Notes under the pieces: model-generated
What the model saw: only the letters and a program-made list of their open reading frames with translations
What the model was told of the DNA's origin: nothing
Databases searched by the model: none
Part shown: one piece after another, positions 6,890 through 15,378 of the stretch
Position numbering within the stretch: the stretch's first letter is position 1
Layout: each line of letters begins with the position of its first letter
Assembly (NCBI GenBank): GCA_026770575.1
Contig: MU657176.1
Location: 649,878-666,650 of the forward strand
DNA length: 16,773 nucleotides
Direction: 5' to 3'
Origin: Pelagophyceae sp. CCMP2097
Lineage: Eukaryota > Sar > Pelagophyceae
Position numbers and translations under genes: made by a program

Positions 6890-8718
6890 ATGACTGACGG
6901 GGGTTGCCATGGCGACTCCGTGACGCACGTGGTGATCGTTGGCGCGTCGTTCAGCGGGTGCGAGAACGTTTGCCGCTCGTCTGCTGGTCGCTCTGATACC
7001 CTGCGTCGATGCCGGAACACCTCAGGCTAGCGGTCGCTTCCGACCTCGCGTCGTACCCGGACCAGTTCGCGGTCACGCTCATCGTACGCACGACTGTGCC
7101 CCACGCAGCGCCGCCCACACTCGGACGACGTAGGACGCGCGCAGCGCGTGGGAATTCACGTGCGGCGCCGCCGCGTCCGGCGCCGTCCGTCGCCCTTTCA
7201 CCGCACTTATACGTTGGGCAGGCCTTCGTTACACGAGGCGATCGGCAGCGGCCGCGATCCGGCGGCGCTGCTGACGCCGTGAGTCGCGCATCCTTCGAGG
7301 AGGCCGTCTGTCGGACGCAATGGTTCCAAAGCCTCGCTACAGACGGCGCGCGCAGGATCGACGTGAAGCTGTTCGCGGGCAGCGGCCGCGGCAAGGCCGA
7401 TGTGGTCCTGGGGCGCGCCGTCTCGCTCGACGGCCGCGCGGTCGTCGTGCAGCCGCCCCACGGCGACGTCGTGCGAGTCGACTTTGACGTCCTCGTCGTC
7501 GCCTGCGGCTCCGCCTACGCGTCACCCATCCGCCCCGGCGCCGAGGACGACCCGGACCGCCCGCAGAGGTCAGTCGGCCACGGAAGCTCCCGGCTCCCGT
7601 GCGCTGCTCGCTCTTTCGAAGCACGTCCGACGCTGCTCAGCGCGCGCTGTGGACTAGGCTGCGCGAAATCGAGGCGTGGTCTGAGAGGCTCGGGAGCGCC
7701 ACGTCGGTGCTCATCGTCGGCGGCGGCGCCGTCGGCGTCGAGCTCGCGGTGCGGTTCCGTGTTCATGTTCGAGTCTCGCGGGACCGCGGACGCAACATGC
7801 GCCTAGGGTGAAGTGGCGTCGCGCACGGCGACGGCCCCCGGGGGCCGGCGAGTGGTGCTGGCCACGGCGGCGGGCGAGCTCGTGGAGGACCTGCCCGCTT
7901 ATTCGCGCGAGCGGGCCCGCGCGGCGCTCGTGGGCATGGGCGTCGACGTCCGCGTAAACTGCCGCGCAAAGGCTGCCGGCGAAACGGAGCGGTGAGCCCT
8001 CCAAGACTCGGGCCTCTCCCCGCTCGGGAATCTCTTCCCGCTCGGGAACAAACGGTTCGTCGTCCCATGCAGAGACTAGGTTCGGCACGGGCACGTACGC
8101 GTTAACCTCCGCCGACGGAGCCTCGGAGGAGCTCCGAGCCGACGCGGCGATCTTCTGCTTCGGCGGCGCCCCGAACACGGCATGGCTCAAGGGCTCGGCG
8201 GTCAACATGGACGCTCGCGGCTTCGTTTGCCGAGACGCCTGGCTCCAAGCGACCAGTACGAGCGTGTCGGCATGTGCCGTGCGCGGGGAACGAGGCGGAC
8301 GCTCAGCGTAGGTGCCGCAGACGTCTACGTCGTCGGCGACTGCGCGTTGAAGCCCGACGCGCAGCGCCTCGCGTCGTTTGCGCACTTTGAGGGCGAGTAC
8401 CTCGCGGGGCTGCTGGCCGCGCGGCGGCAGACGCCAGCGGTCGGCGCGCCCGCCGCGCCGGCGGCCGAGTACACGCCGCCGCCGCGCATGGTGGCGCTCT
8501 CGCTGGGCCCGTGGGACGGCATCTTTGTGTACGATTCCGTGGCGCTGCCCGTGCCTGGCTTCCTGGTGCCGTACATCAAGGCCGCCATCGAGTCTTGGTT
8601 CGTCCGGCTCCTCCCAATGCCCTACGCAATCCTCCGCCTCCTGCCCGGAGACACGCATGCCCGCCTCCGCACCAAGCCCGCGCGAGAGCCGCGGTCCGTG
8701 TATCCGGCGGCCGCGTGA
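6890..8718 (+). CDS. AIF/FSP1-like FAD-dependent pyridine nucleotide oxidoreductase, eight exons
   Basis: Proposed exons are 6890-6957, 7026-7083, 7145-7278, 7356-7568, 7622-7748, 7807-7991, 8080-8255 and 8321-8718, giving 452 residues with all phases consistent. The N-terminal Rossmann motif is VVIVGASFSGLAVASDL (residues 14-30; Ser replaces the usual second Gly). VDFDVLVVACGSAYASPI follows, then a complete NAD(P)H-binding motif LIVGGGAVGVELAGEVAS, split by an intron at 7749-7806, and a second FAD motif VYVVGDCALKP near residues 322-332. These define the two-dinucleotide-binding fold of the AIF and type II NADH dehydrogenase group, which move electrons from NAD(P)H through FAD to quinones or other acceptors. 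No targeting peptide is obvious. Exon 3 is the weakest: skipping both flanking splices also leaves an open frame from 7026 to 7568. The family is firm, the exact subfamily is not. Confidence 0.87.
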
Positions 8719-8988
8719 GGACCCTTCCCGTCTGATAAGCGCTTGCTTCTGCATCTACCCCACGTCGAGCGCCGAGGAAGGACCATCGAAGACCTGCAGC
8801 GTCGAGCTTTCGAGGATGCTCTCCTAATCGTTGGATAGGAGGTCGCTCCCTCGCAAGGTCCTCCGAGCCAGAACACCGAAACCAATCGAAAAGAGACACC
8901 TGCAAAGGACTTGAAGAACTCTCTTTTATCGGGTTCACGGGAGATTCTTACGTCCAAAGCGGCTTTCGGCGCCGTCGAGTCTGTAACA
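8719..8988. other. Intergenic, no element recognised
   Basis: This stretch lies between two plus-strand genes. An in-frame ATG at 8911 would add 26 residues with no recognisable feature to the next protein. I prefer the ATG at 8989, which has a favourable acaATGG context. No repeat or hairpin of note is visible. Confidence 0.35.
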
Positions 8989-10150
8989 ATGGTGCGCACG
9001 AAGGAGGCGCCGGTGCGCGCGAACGTGGACTTGGTGCCTCTGCGCGTGCGGCACGCCGGCGGCCAGGCGACGGTGGAATACGGTACAGCGACGACACTCA
9101 CAGAACTGCGCGGCGCCATTGAGGCCGCGGTCGGGGGGCCGGTGCACTCCGTCGCCTTCCACGGCGCGGCGGGGCCCGTGGCGCTCGTCGCCGACGGCAA
9201 CTTCGCCGTCGACGCACACACGCGCGTCGCCACGCTCGGCCTTTCGCCAAACGACTGCGTCAACGTCCCAAAGCGGCGTCCGACGCCGACACGGCGGGGC
9301 GCGCCGACGATGCCGCGGTAGGTCTCGCTCGCGCCCGCGGCGCCCGGGGCGAGGCCGCCCGCGAAGAGGGCGAAGAAGGCTGCGCCGGCGGCCTCTCGGA
9401 AAAAGCGGAAAGCCCAAAGCGCCGATGACTCTGACGGCGATGAGTCTTACGCCGGCGAGTCGGACGAGGACGCCGAGGCGCGCGCGGCGCTCGGCCCGCT
9501 GGCGACGGCGGCGCTAGCCGGCGGCGCGCGCGCGGGCGATGACGCGGCGACGGTCGCGGCCGCGTTCGTCTCGGCGCACGACGCGCCAGAGTCCATGCTC
9601 GGCTGCGCGTCGGGCATGTACGTCTCGCAGCTCGGCGCGTCGCGCGAGCGCGCCGCGTCGGGCGGCGCCGTCACGCTCAAGCGCGTCGGCGCAAAGGCGC
9701 GCGTGGCCTGGCGAGCCACGAAGCGCGCCGCGGAGAAGGAAGAGGTCGTGCGCCTCTTCACGACGGACGAGTCCATCGTGCGTCCGCCCGCGGCAGAGGC
9801 GTCGGCGGACCCCGGCTCTAGGCCGTGGTGGCGGCGATCCTGCGGCGGCAGTCGGGCTCGGCGCGGCGGCGCCTCGCCGCCGCCGCCGCGCCGTCGACGC
9901 GGCTGCTCACGCCGGATTCCATCGCGACGCGCTGCCCCGCGCTCTTCTGGTCGTTGTACGCAAACTCGAGATGCGCAGACGACGCCGACGACGCCAAGGG
10001 CGACGTCCCGTTCGCGTGCGTCTTTGCGAGCGTCGCAGGCGCCCCCGGAGGCGCACGAGCGACGCTAGGCTCGAGCACGTGCTCACCGCGGCGCTCGCCA
10101 TCCACAAGGCCGAAGCCGACGCCGAAAGGGCTTTCCGGGGCGACTCTTGA
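8989..10150 (+). CDS. Nuclear-looking protein with ubiquitin-like N-terminus, four exons
   Basis: Proposed exons are 8989-9317, 9354-9777, 9822-9955 and about 10069-10150 (the last acceptor is uncertain; 10039, 10051 and 10060 also keep frame), giving about 320 residues. Residues 16-94 resemble a ubiquitin-like or OTU1/UBX-type fold: LVPLRVRHAGG, then TTLTELRGAIEAAVGGPV, ending TLGLSPNDCVNV. A basic segment (about 111-130, with KRAKKAA and RKKRKA) suggests nuclear import, followed by an acidic Asp/Glu/Ser patch. The C-terminal half contains SMLGCASGMYVSQLGAS, VVAAILRRQSGS and LLTPDSIATRCPALFWSL, a conserved-looking domain I cannot name. Introns 1 and 2 are only 36 and 44 nt; intron 2 (gtgcgt to ctctag) is well supported because it restores the AVVAAILRR frame. 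It lies between the oxidoreductase and HEPN genes with no evident functional link. Confidence 0.65.
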
Positions 10151-10521
10151 ACGTCGCGTGTGTCTACTGATTGCCTCTCGTCTGTCTACGACCTCGAAGC
10201 CTCGCAAACGTCGAGGTCTGCATGCCTGCCCAGGACTGGGGAGGGGCCTTCTTGGAGCTCAGGACTTGAACGCGACGCGAAGTTGAATTTCACTAAAATT
10301 CCTAGGAATTCCAAAGTCTTTAATTTTTGAATCTTTCGATTTTGGCGATATTCCGACAGAAATCGAAGAGCATTTTTACCGAAGCTTCGCGGGGAGCCGT
10401 CTCGGGAGGCTTCTGTGCCGCTCGGGTATAGTTGTCTAGCGTCGCTTCTGTGCCGTCGAGGCCCGCCGTCGGCTCCGCCTGAGCCGCATCGGTGCCCGGC
10501 GGCCGTTGAGGGCTTGCGAGC
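10151..10521. promoter_or_regulatory. Intergenic with A/T-rich core and palindrome
   Basis: No gene is visible. Positions 10285-10375 are markedly A/T-rich for this window and include the palindrome at 10297-10310. Two copies of GCTTCTGTGCCG lie about 37 bp apart near 10409 and 10446. It is likely the promoter of the HEPN-like gene starting at 10522. Confidence 0.4.
10297..10310. repeat. 14-bp perfect palindrome AATTCCTAGGAATT
   Basis: The arms meet without a spacer, so this could be a binding site for a dimeric factor. It lies about 210 bp upstream of the HEPN-like start codon in an A/T-rich patch. No function is known. Confidence 0.8.
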
Positions 10522-11013
10522 ATGGGCCTGAGCCAGTCTACCGCCGGCGGCAGCGTCGGCCGCTACAAGAACGACTACGAGCTGGTGATCCGCGCCGCCA
10601 AGGAACTGGAGCAGCTCCTCGAGGGTTCGTTTGGGGCGCCCTGCGGCAAGAACGTCTTCCTTCACGACAAAATCTCATCCGCGCGTGAGTCGCCAAAGCG
10701 CGCGAGGACCGCGCGGCCCGTCCGTCCACGACGACCCGCGCCAGGCAATCCTGCGAATTCGTCGGAGCTGCCCGAGCCGCTGATACGGAAGCGTGCGTCT
10801 TCGCCCTTGTTTGCTGCGTCTTTGTCGCACGGCGCGCCCTTTGTAGTGCGCTACGTGGCGACGATCCGCAACGCGCTGGTGCACGACTCTGCGACTGTGC
10901 GCCTGGAGAACCGGCCACGCTTTGTGGCCAACTTCGACGAGGCTACCACGGAACTCCACGGCATCCTCCACGAGGCGCGCGCCAAGCCAAGGTCCGCGTG
11001 CGCCATTTCTTAA
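10522..11013 (+). CDS. HEPN / DUF4145-like small protein, three exons
   Basis: Exons 10522-10684, 10745-10792 and 10847-11013 give 125 residues. Splicing joins SELPEPLIRK to LRYVATIRNALVHDS. The result matches a helical family common in bacteria (a KELEQLLEGSFGA-type N-terminal helix, GK-x-LHDKISS, then LP-x-x-L-x-x-KLRYVATIRN-x-LVH). The R-N-A-L-V-H element (Arg78 to His83) fits the R-x4-6-H motif of HEPN domains, which in many families forms the active site of a dimeric metal-independent ribonuclease; other HEPN proteins are non-catalytic scaffolds. The N-terminus MGLSQS also fits the N-myristoylation pattern MG-x-x-x-S, so membrane attachment is possible. The three splice junctions (gtgagt/cag, gtgcgt/tag) are among the cleanest in the window. 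No partner toxin-antitoxin or CRISPR gene is adjacent, so a bacterial-style defence role cannot be argued from context. Confidence 0.75.
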   Translation: MGLSQSTAGGSVGRYKNDYELVIRAAKELEQLLEGSFGAPCGKNVFLHDKISSARESPKRARTARPVRPRRPAPGNPANSSELPEPLIRKRASSPLFAASLSHGAPFVVRYVATIRNALVHDSATVRLENRPRFVANFDEATTELHGILHEARAKPRSACAIS

Positions 11014-11375
11014 ACGATGGCCAAGTCGCCCGCAAACGCAAACGGATGAACTACTGCTGGCGCCTGCCTGTCCCGAGCGAGGGCACGCACGCTCCCAAAC
11101 GGGACCTGGGAGCAGCGAAGCTCGGCACGAGGCCCCGTGGGGAGTCTGGAGGCACTCGGCTCACCCGTGCGACCAGAGGGACTTGTATACACATGGGCCA
11201 TGAGATCAAACTGGGGAAACCCGCATAAACATGCGACGTTCGAGTCGAAAAGTAATCCAAACCTTTTCAGCGATTCGCTCTGGTTCCCGGCCCCGACTCG
11301 AGCTCGGCCCGTCGCCCCTCGGGATTCATCTCGCGAGCGAGCAGAGCGCGACTCATCGCCTTGGGAATCCCGACT
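11014..11375. other. Intergenic, no gene recognised
   Basis: Small open frames on both strands have no conserved motif. The stretch from about 11200 to 11290 is less GC-rich than its surroundings and may hold the promoter of the RING-H2 gene. No repeat or strong hairpin was noticed. Confidence 0.35.
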
Positions 11376-12068
11376 ATGTTCATCTTTTTCTTGGACGGCT
11401 CCTCGCGCTCGTCCCAGGCCGCCTCAATCGGCTTGGTCGTCCTCCTCGGCGGACTGCAGCATTATGGCCTGAAAAAGTACTATGCAGCCGTCTGCGTCTG
11501 CGGATTTCTCGCGGCCGCGGCCCCCGGCGGATTCTCCCGCGCCGGCCCGAGGCTGCCAGACGCCTGGCTCGCGGGCCCGCGGCGGCTCTGGGCGCGCCTC
11601 GTGGGCGACCACGCCGCGCGGACGACGGCATCGACGTTCGACGGCGTGCTGATACGGCGCTGGCCTGCGTCGCGGATGCGGGTCGAGACACGAGGACCGC
11701 CGCGACGACGGCGCAGACAGAGTCGAGAGCGGGCGCCGGAGTGCCGTACTAGGCTGCGGTCCATGCACGCGGCCACGTGGTTCGAGCCGTCGGAGCTCTC
11801 CGTCTCCGCGCTGCGGCAGGCCATCGCCGACCAGCCGTGCAGGGCGCGGGCGGTCTACCTCGAGCGGTCCGACCTGGAGCGCGCCTACGAGGCCTCAATC
11901 TCCGACGACGGCTGCGCGATTTGCACCGAGAGATGGAGGTCCGGCGACGCCTTCCGGCGCCTGCCGTGCCGGCACTGCTTCCACTTGGAGTGCATCGACC
12001 GGTGGGCACTCTCGCAGGCGATTAAAGGCGTCGAGCCCGACTGCCCCTTGTGCAAGGCGCGCTTCTAG
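11376..12068 (+). CDS. Membrane-anchored RING-H2 E3 ubiquitin ligase
   Basis: From the ATG at 11376 the open frame encodes 230 residues; no ATG lies further upstream in frame. Two hydrophobic segments near residues 17-31 and 35-49 suggest a membrane hairpin or anchor. The C-terminus is a complete RING-H2 finger: Cys180-x2-Cys183, Cys198-x-His200-x2-His203-x2-Cys206 and Cys223-x2-Cys226, with Trp210 after Cys206 as expected for E2 contact. RING-H2 proteins transfer ubiquitin from an E2 to substrates; the membrane here is unknown. Residues 100-128 are unusually Arg-rich and could be an unrecognised retained intron ending at the tag at 11753-11755, but I found no donor in the right phase. The gene is convergent with the small Cys-rich gene at 12219. 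Confidence 0.85.
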   Translation: MFIFFLDGSSRSSQAASIGLVVLLGGLQHYGLKKYYAAVCVCGFLAAAAPGGFSRAGPRLPDAWLAGPRRLWARLVGDHAARTTASTFDGVLIRRWPASRMRVETRGPPRRRRRQSRERAPECRTRLRSMHAATWFEPSELSVSALRQAIADQPCRARAVYLERSDLERAYEASISDDGCAICTERWRSGDAFRRLPCRHCFHLECIDRWALSQAIKGVEPDCPLCKARF

Positions 12069-12218
12069 CCCCGCTGCCCTCGAGCTACTAATCGAATTCC
12101 AATGGCCGCGAGATCAGGGGTTTAAGAATGTCCACGGCGGGGAGGAAATTCGGCGTCCGCGGGCCTCTGTATGCGCGGCGCGGCCTAGTAGTTGCCGCCG
12201 ATGGCCGCGGCGGCCTCG

Positions 12219-12476
12219 TTAAGCCGAGGCGAGGGCGCAGCACGCCGCTGCTTCCGTGCACCCGCACCACTCCGGCTCGTCGATGCAGTCGCCCGGCGCG
12301 TTGCAGTCGCAGAACTCATTGTCGGGCAGGCCGGGGCAGAGGACGGTGCCCTCGAGCGCGGGGTCCGAAATTAAGAAATCTGTTTGGGCAACGAAGCCGA
12401 ACTTCAGCGCCCGCTGCGACGGGCCGGCCTCCTGCGCCGCCGCCGCAACCAAGACGAAAAAGAGGCGCGCAAGCAT
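12219..12476 (-). CDS. Small secreted Cys-rich protein
   Basis: The proposed start at 12474-12476 gives 85 residues beginning with a textbook signal peptide (MLARLFFVLVAAAAQEAG). The last 40 residues hold nine cysteines in C-x8-C-x-C-x5-C-x6-C-x-C-x5-CC spacing, within a segment reading DNEFCDCNAPGDC that loosely recalls LDLa-like CDC-x-DGSDE modules. I do not recognise the family. Export to the cell surface or endomembrane system is likely from the leader and disulfide potential. An upstream in-frame ATG at 12573-12575 would hide the signal peptide. A perfect donor-like gtaagt lies immediately before the chosen ATG, so a spliced alternative cannot be excluded. Confidence 0.55.
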   Translation of the reverse strand: MLARLFFVLVAAAAQEAGPSQRALKFGFVAQTDFLISDPALEGTVLCPGLPDNEFCDCNAPGDCIDEPEWCGCTEAAACCALASA

Positions 12477-12708
12477 ACTTACGAAGAGCGCCGTCGACAG
12501 ATGCAGTCGACAGTGCACGGTCCAGGGACCACTTCGGAACAAATTTGTAGATCTCGGAATCCTACTAACGGTCATTCATTTATGTTGCAGGGGGTGCAAT
12601 GCATGACGGTTGGCTGCCGCCGGCGGCGCGGTGCACAGTGGTTAGATTAGATGTCGACCCGTATTGGGTCGTTTGGAGGGCGCGCGTGCGTGAATGGGAC
12701 AGGTGGGG
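12477..12708. other. Intergenic between two minus-strand genes
   Basis: It holds the presumed promoter and 5' leader of the Cys-rich gene and the 3' end of the lipase gene. Nothing more specific is visible. Confidence 0.3.
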
Positions 12709-15080
12709 CTAGAGGCCGTCGTCCTCGAAGAGAGCGCCGTCGGATCCCTCTTGAAAGTAGAGGTTCATCGCCGACGGCGTCGCCCAGTGCAAAGCGCCCG
12801 TCGACTGCGAGACGCGGCTCATGCGCGGCGCCTCGTACCTAATGCGTCCGAGGGTGCGCCCAAAGCCGTTCCCTCGCCGCGAGGACCGCGAGTCGCTCTC
12901 GGGGTGTGCACCGCTCAAAGGCTGCTCGGCGCCGGCTGCTCGCCGCGCGTCGTCACCGGTGCGCGGGCTCGCGGCGTCGCCGCGCGGGTGGGCGCGCAGC
13001 GCGGCGGCGGCGTGGCCGAGGGCGCGCTCGACCACAAATCTTGTCCGCAGCATTGCGATCTTCTGGTACGCCGCCACGCGGCCGTGGCGCAGGAATCGCG
13101 GCATGCTCTTCGCGTCTGGGTTCTTGAACACTGCAAAGTAGTCGCGCAACCTGCGCCAGACCCCTCGTTGCAAAACTGCGCAGGGGGGCGGTGCACCAGA
13201 GCGACGGCGTGATGGTGACCTCGGCTTTACTATCCTGCGTCAGGATGGTGCCCGTCCAGCCCGGCGTGACGTCCATCTCCTTGAGGAAGCCGAGCTTGGA
13301 GAGCATGTCCGTCCGCAGGTAGAGCTCCAGCGCGGCGAGGAGGAAACCGCCGCGCCACGCGTCCTCGGCCCGCCGCGGCGACGACCTAAAAGGCGCGCCG
13401 TCAGAGTGGTCCATGGCCTCCCCGCAAACTCGCCATCTGCTCGGGTCTCCGGCAGAGCCCTGCGTCCCGTAGACGAGCGGGTTGAGGTGCGGATTGACTT
13501 GAGAGGCGACGACGAATCGGGCGTTGAACGCTTCTCGCAAGCCGCCCGTCGGAATGTCGTGGACCAAAGACCCGTCGATGTACGCCTCGCCGCCGTGCTG
13601 CGGCGCGCACCTGCCCGTCTCCGGGTCCTTTTCGATCAGAACAGTCGGGGCAATGAGGCCCGGCACGCCCGCCGTCGCGACGATGGCCGACGCGACGACG
13701 ACGTTTGGGGACGTCAGGTGCGTCAGCAGCACGGGCGGCGCACGTTTGCCCTTGGCGCAGACGGTAATCGCCAGCCGCCGCCCGCTTCTGGCAAAGGCCT
13801 CTGCAAACGTCATGTTCGCAACGCCGCCGGCCTGGTCGTTGGCGAACCACCGGCAGATGGCGAGCCACTCTTTTTGATCGTACATCGTGCCGTGGCGCCA
13901 GGCGTGGCGGAGGCACTCCAGCGGCGTCTTGTTGAAACATACCTGCGACAGTCGCGATCCGGGGCGTCGCACGAGGGGACACAAGGGGCGCTACTGATCC
14001 ACAAGGGGCGCTACTGACGAGGTGCGCTAGTAAAGCGTTATCGTCGTAGAGGTCTCTGCGGAGCTCGTCTGCCGACCGCGTGCAGACAAAGGCGGCGACG
14101 ATTGCGCCCGCGCTCGTACCGCACACGGAAGTCGGGAGGACGTCGGCGTCGCACAGCGCGCGGACGACGCCAAAGTGGTACGCGCCCAGAGCGCCGCCTC
14201 CGGAGAGCGAGAGGACGGTACGGCCGTACGACTCTTTCGCCGCGGCAAACAAATCCGCCGCCACGTGGAAGCACGCTAAACGCTCGTCTTCGGGCATCGC
14301 CGCGTCGCCGCACCGCGCCGTGAGCCACTCGACGGTCGCGGCGACTTCGGCCATGAACTCTGTGACAATAACCTTTGGCTCGCCCGTGTGCGTCTGCGAA
14401 AAGAGCTGCGGGGCCATAATCCCCCCCACGTTGGGCCGCGAGCAGAGGCGCAGCGCGACGGCGGCGCTGCGCCAGTCGCCGCTTAAACGCGACTCGCGCA
14501 GCCGTGAGATGAGACCCTGTATAAAGGGCCAGTTGTAGCGCGTGCTCCGTAGATCCGCCTGCCACAAAGCGGCGCCCTTGGACGCGTCCAGCGCGGCGGC
14601 GCCTTTGTGCCACTCGCCGTAGTCGCGCGCCTGGCCCAGGGCCGCGCGTAAAGCGCGGTGGCGCGGCGTGGCGACGACGACCTCCATGAAGCGCACGGCG
14701 AGGCGCAGCAGCACGTACGCCCCAAACTCCACCATGAGCCAGGCGTACACGAGGGCGAGCAGCGGCCACCGCAGCACGTGGTAACTTGCGCGCGCGAACC
14801 GCGGGACCAGCGACACGCACACCACTGCCGCGGCCCACGTCGCCGCGCCCGCCGACAGCCTTCGCAGCAACGCAATCGCCGCCACGGCCGCGGCCGCGTT
14901 CGCCGCCAGCGTCAACCAGTACAGGCCGCGGCCGCGCGGCTTTGAAGCGTCGCTGTCGGCCGGCGTCTGTGCCGCGTCGACGTCACTCGGTGCCTCATCA
15001 GTCTGCACCGCCGCGGCCCCGTCCAACGCTGCGGCCGCGGCCTCGCAGCCAGCCTCGCCGCTCCGGCTCTGCAGCCGCAT
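12709..15080 (-). CDS. SDP1/TGL-type patatin-domain triacylglycerol lipase, three exons
   Basis: Exons on the minus strand are 15080-14019, 13942-13198/13197 and 13150-12709, encoding 749 residues. After a low-complexity N-terminus come hydrophobic segments at about 53-75, 80-92 and 105-129 that would anchor it to a membrane or lipid droplet. The DUF3336-like region (about 150-260) includes YGEWHKGAAALD and RPNVGGIMAPQLF. The patatin domain has the oxyanion loop LSGGGALGAYHFGVV, the nucleophile Ser323 in GTSAG and the catalytic Asp477 in DGSLVHDIPT, followed by SQVNPHLNPLV. This is the Ser-Asp dyad of SDP1 and yeast TGL3/4/5 lipases, which release fatty acids from stored oil. Intron 2 (13151-13196) splits a Trp codon and joins ITPSLW to LRDYFAVFKNPD. 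The C-terminal ~110 residues are variable and unrecognised. Family assignment is strong; the C-terminal end is less sure. Confidence 0.92.
13980..14017. repeat. 18-bp direct repeat spanning the lipase intron-1 donor
   Basis: CACAAGGGGCGCTACTGA occurs at 13980-13997 and 14000-14017. On the minus strand the exon-proximal copy carries the gtcagt donor. In the second copy the corresponding bases read atcagt, so only one functional donor remains. Confidence 0.85.
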
Positions 15081-15378
15081 CCCCGACGCCGCGGCGCGCG
15101 CCAGCGTCGCGAGAAACTTAACTTACTTAAGTCTTTCCCTTGAGCTTCAGTTCAAAATATTTCAAACTGAAATCTATTCCCAGAAACTGTCTAGCACTTC
15201 GACAGCAGGATCGGTGACGCTCCCGCACTGCTGAAGCCAGCAGGCTGGCCGCGCCACCCCCGCAGCGCCCCGCCCGATCGACGGTGGGGTCGCCCAGGTC
15301 GACGCCGGCGGCGATTCCCGGTGACGCCCGCGCCCGGCGAGGGCCGCCGGCGGCAGTCTGGCGTGTGAGGACGAGGAC
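15081..15378. promoter_or_regulatory. Divergent promoter region between lipase and repeat protein
   Basis: The lipase and the repeat-rich gene start in opposite directions from this 298-bp interval. Positions 15115-15190 are A/T-rich and contain the imperfect palindrome ACTTACTTAAGT and a 7-bp inverted repeat, TTCAGTT at 15146-15152 with AACTGAA at 15165-15171. A shared bidirectional promoter is plausible. Confidence 0.45.

Noticed and set aside
8989..10521. Ubiquitin-SUMO gene cluster with the nuclease and RING ligase
   Set aside because: Theme similarity is suggestive but these are separate genes with their own promoters, unrelated genes lie between them, and clustering is rarely functional in such genomes.
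10522..11013. Bacterial toxin-antitoxin or defence cassette built on the HEPN gene
   Set aside because: The gene has three exons and no nucleotidyltransferase or antitoxin-like neighbour, so context does not support it.
13401..15080. Lipase as a single 559-residue protein
   Set aside because: After residue 354 this frame loses all patatin similarity, while another frame carries the catalytic Asp region; an intron at 13943-14018 explains it.
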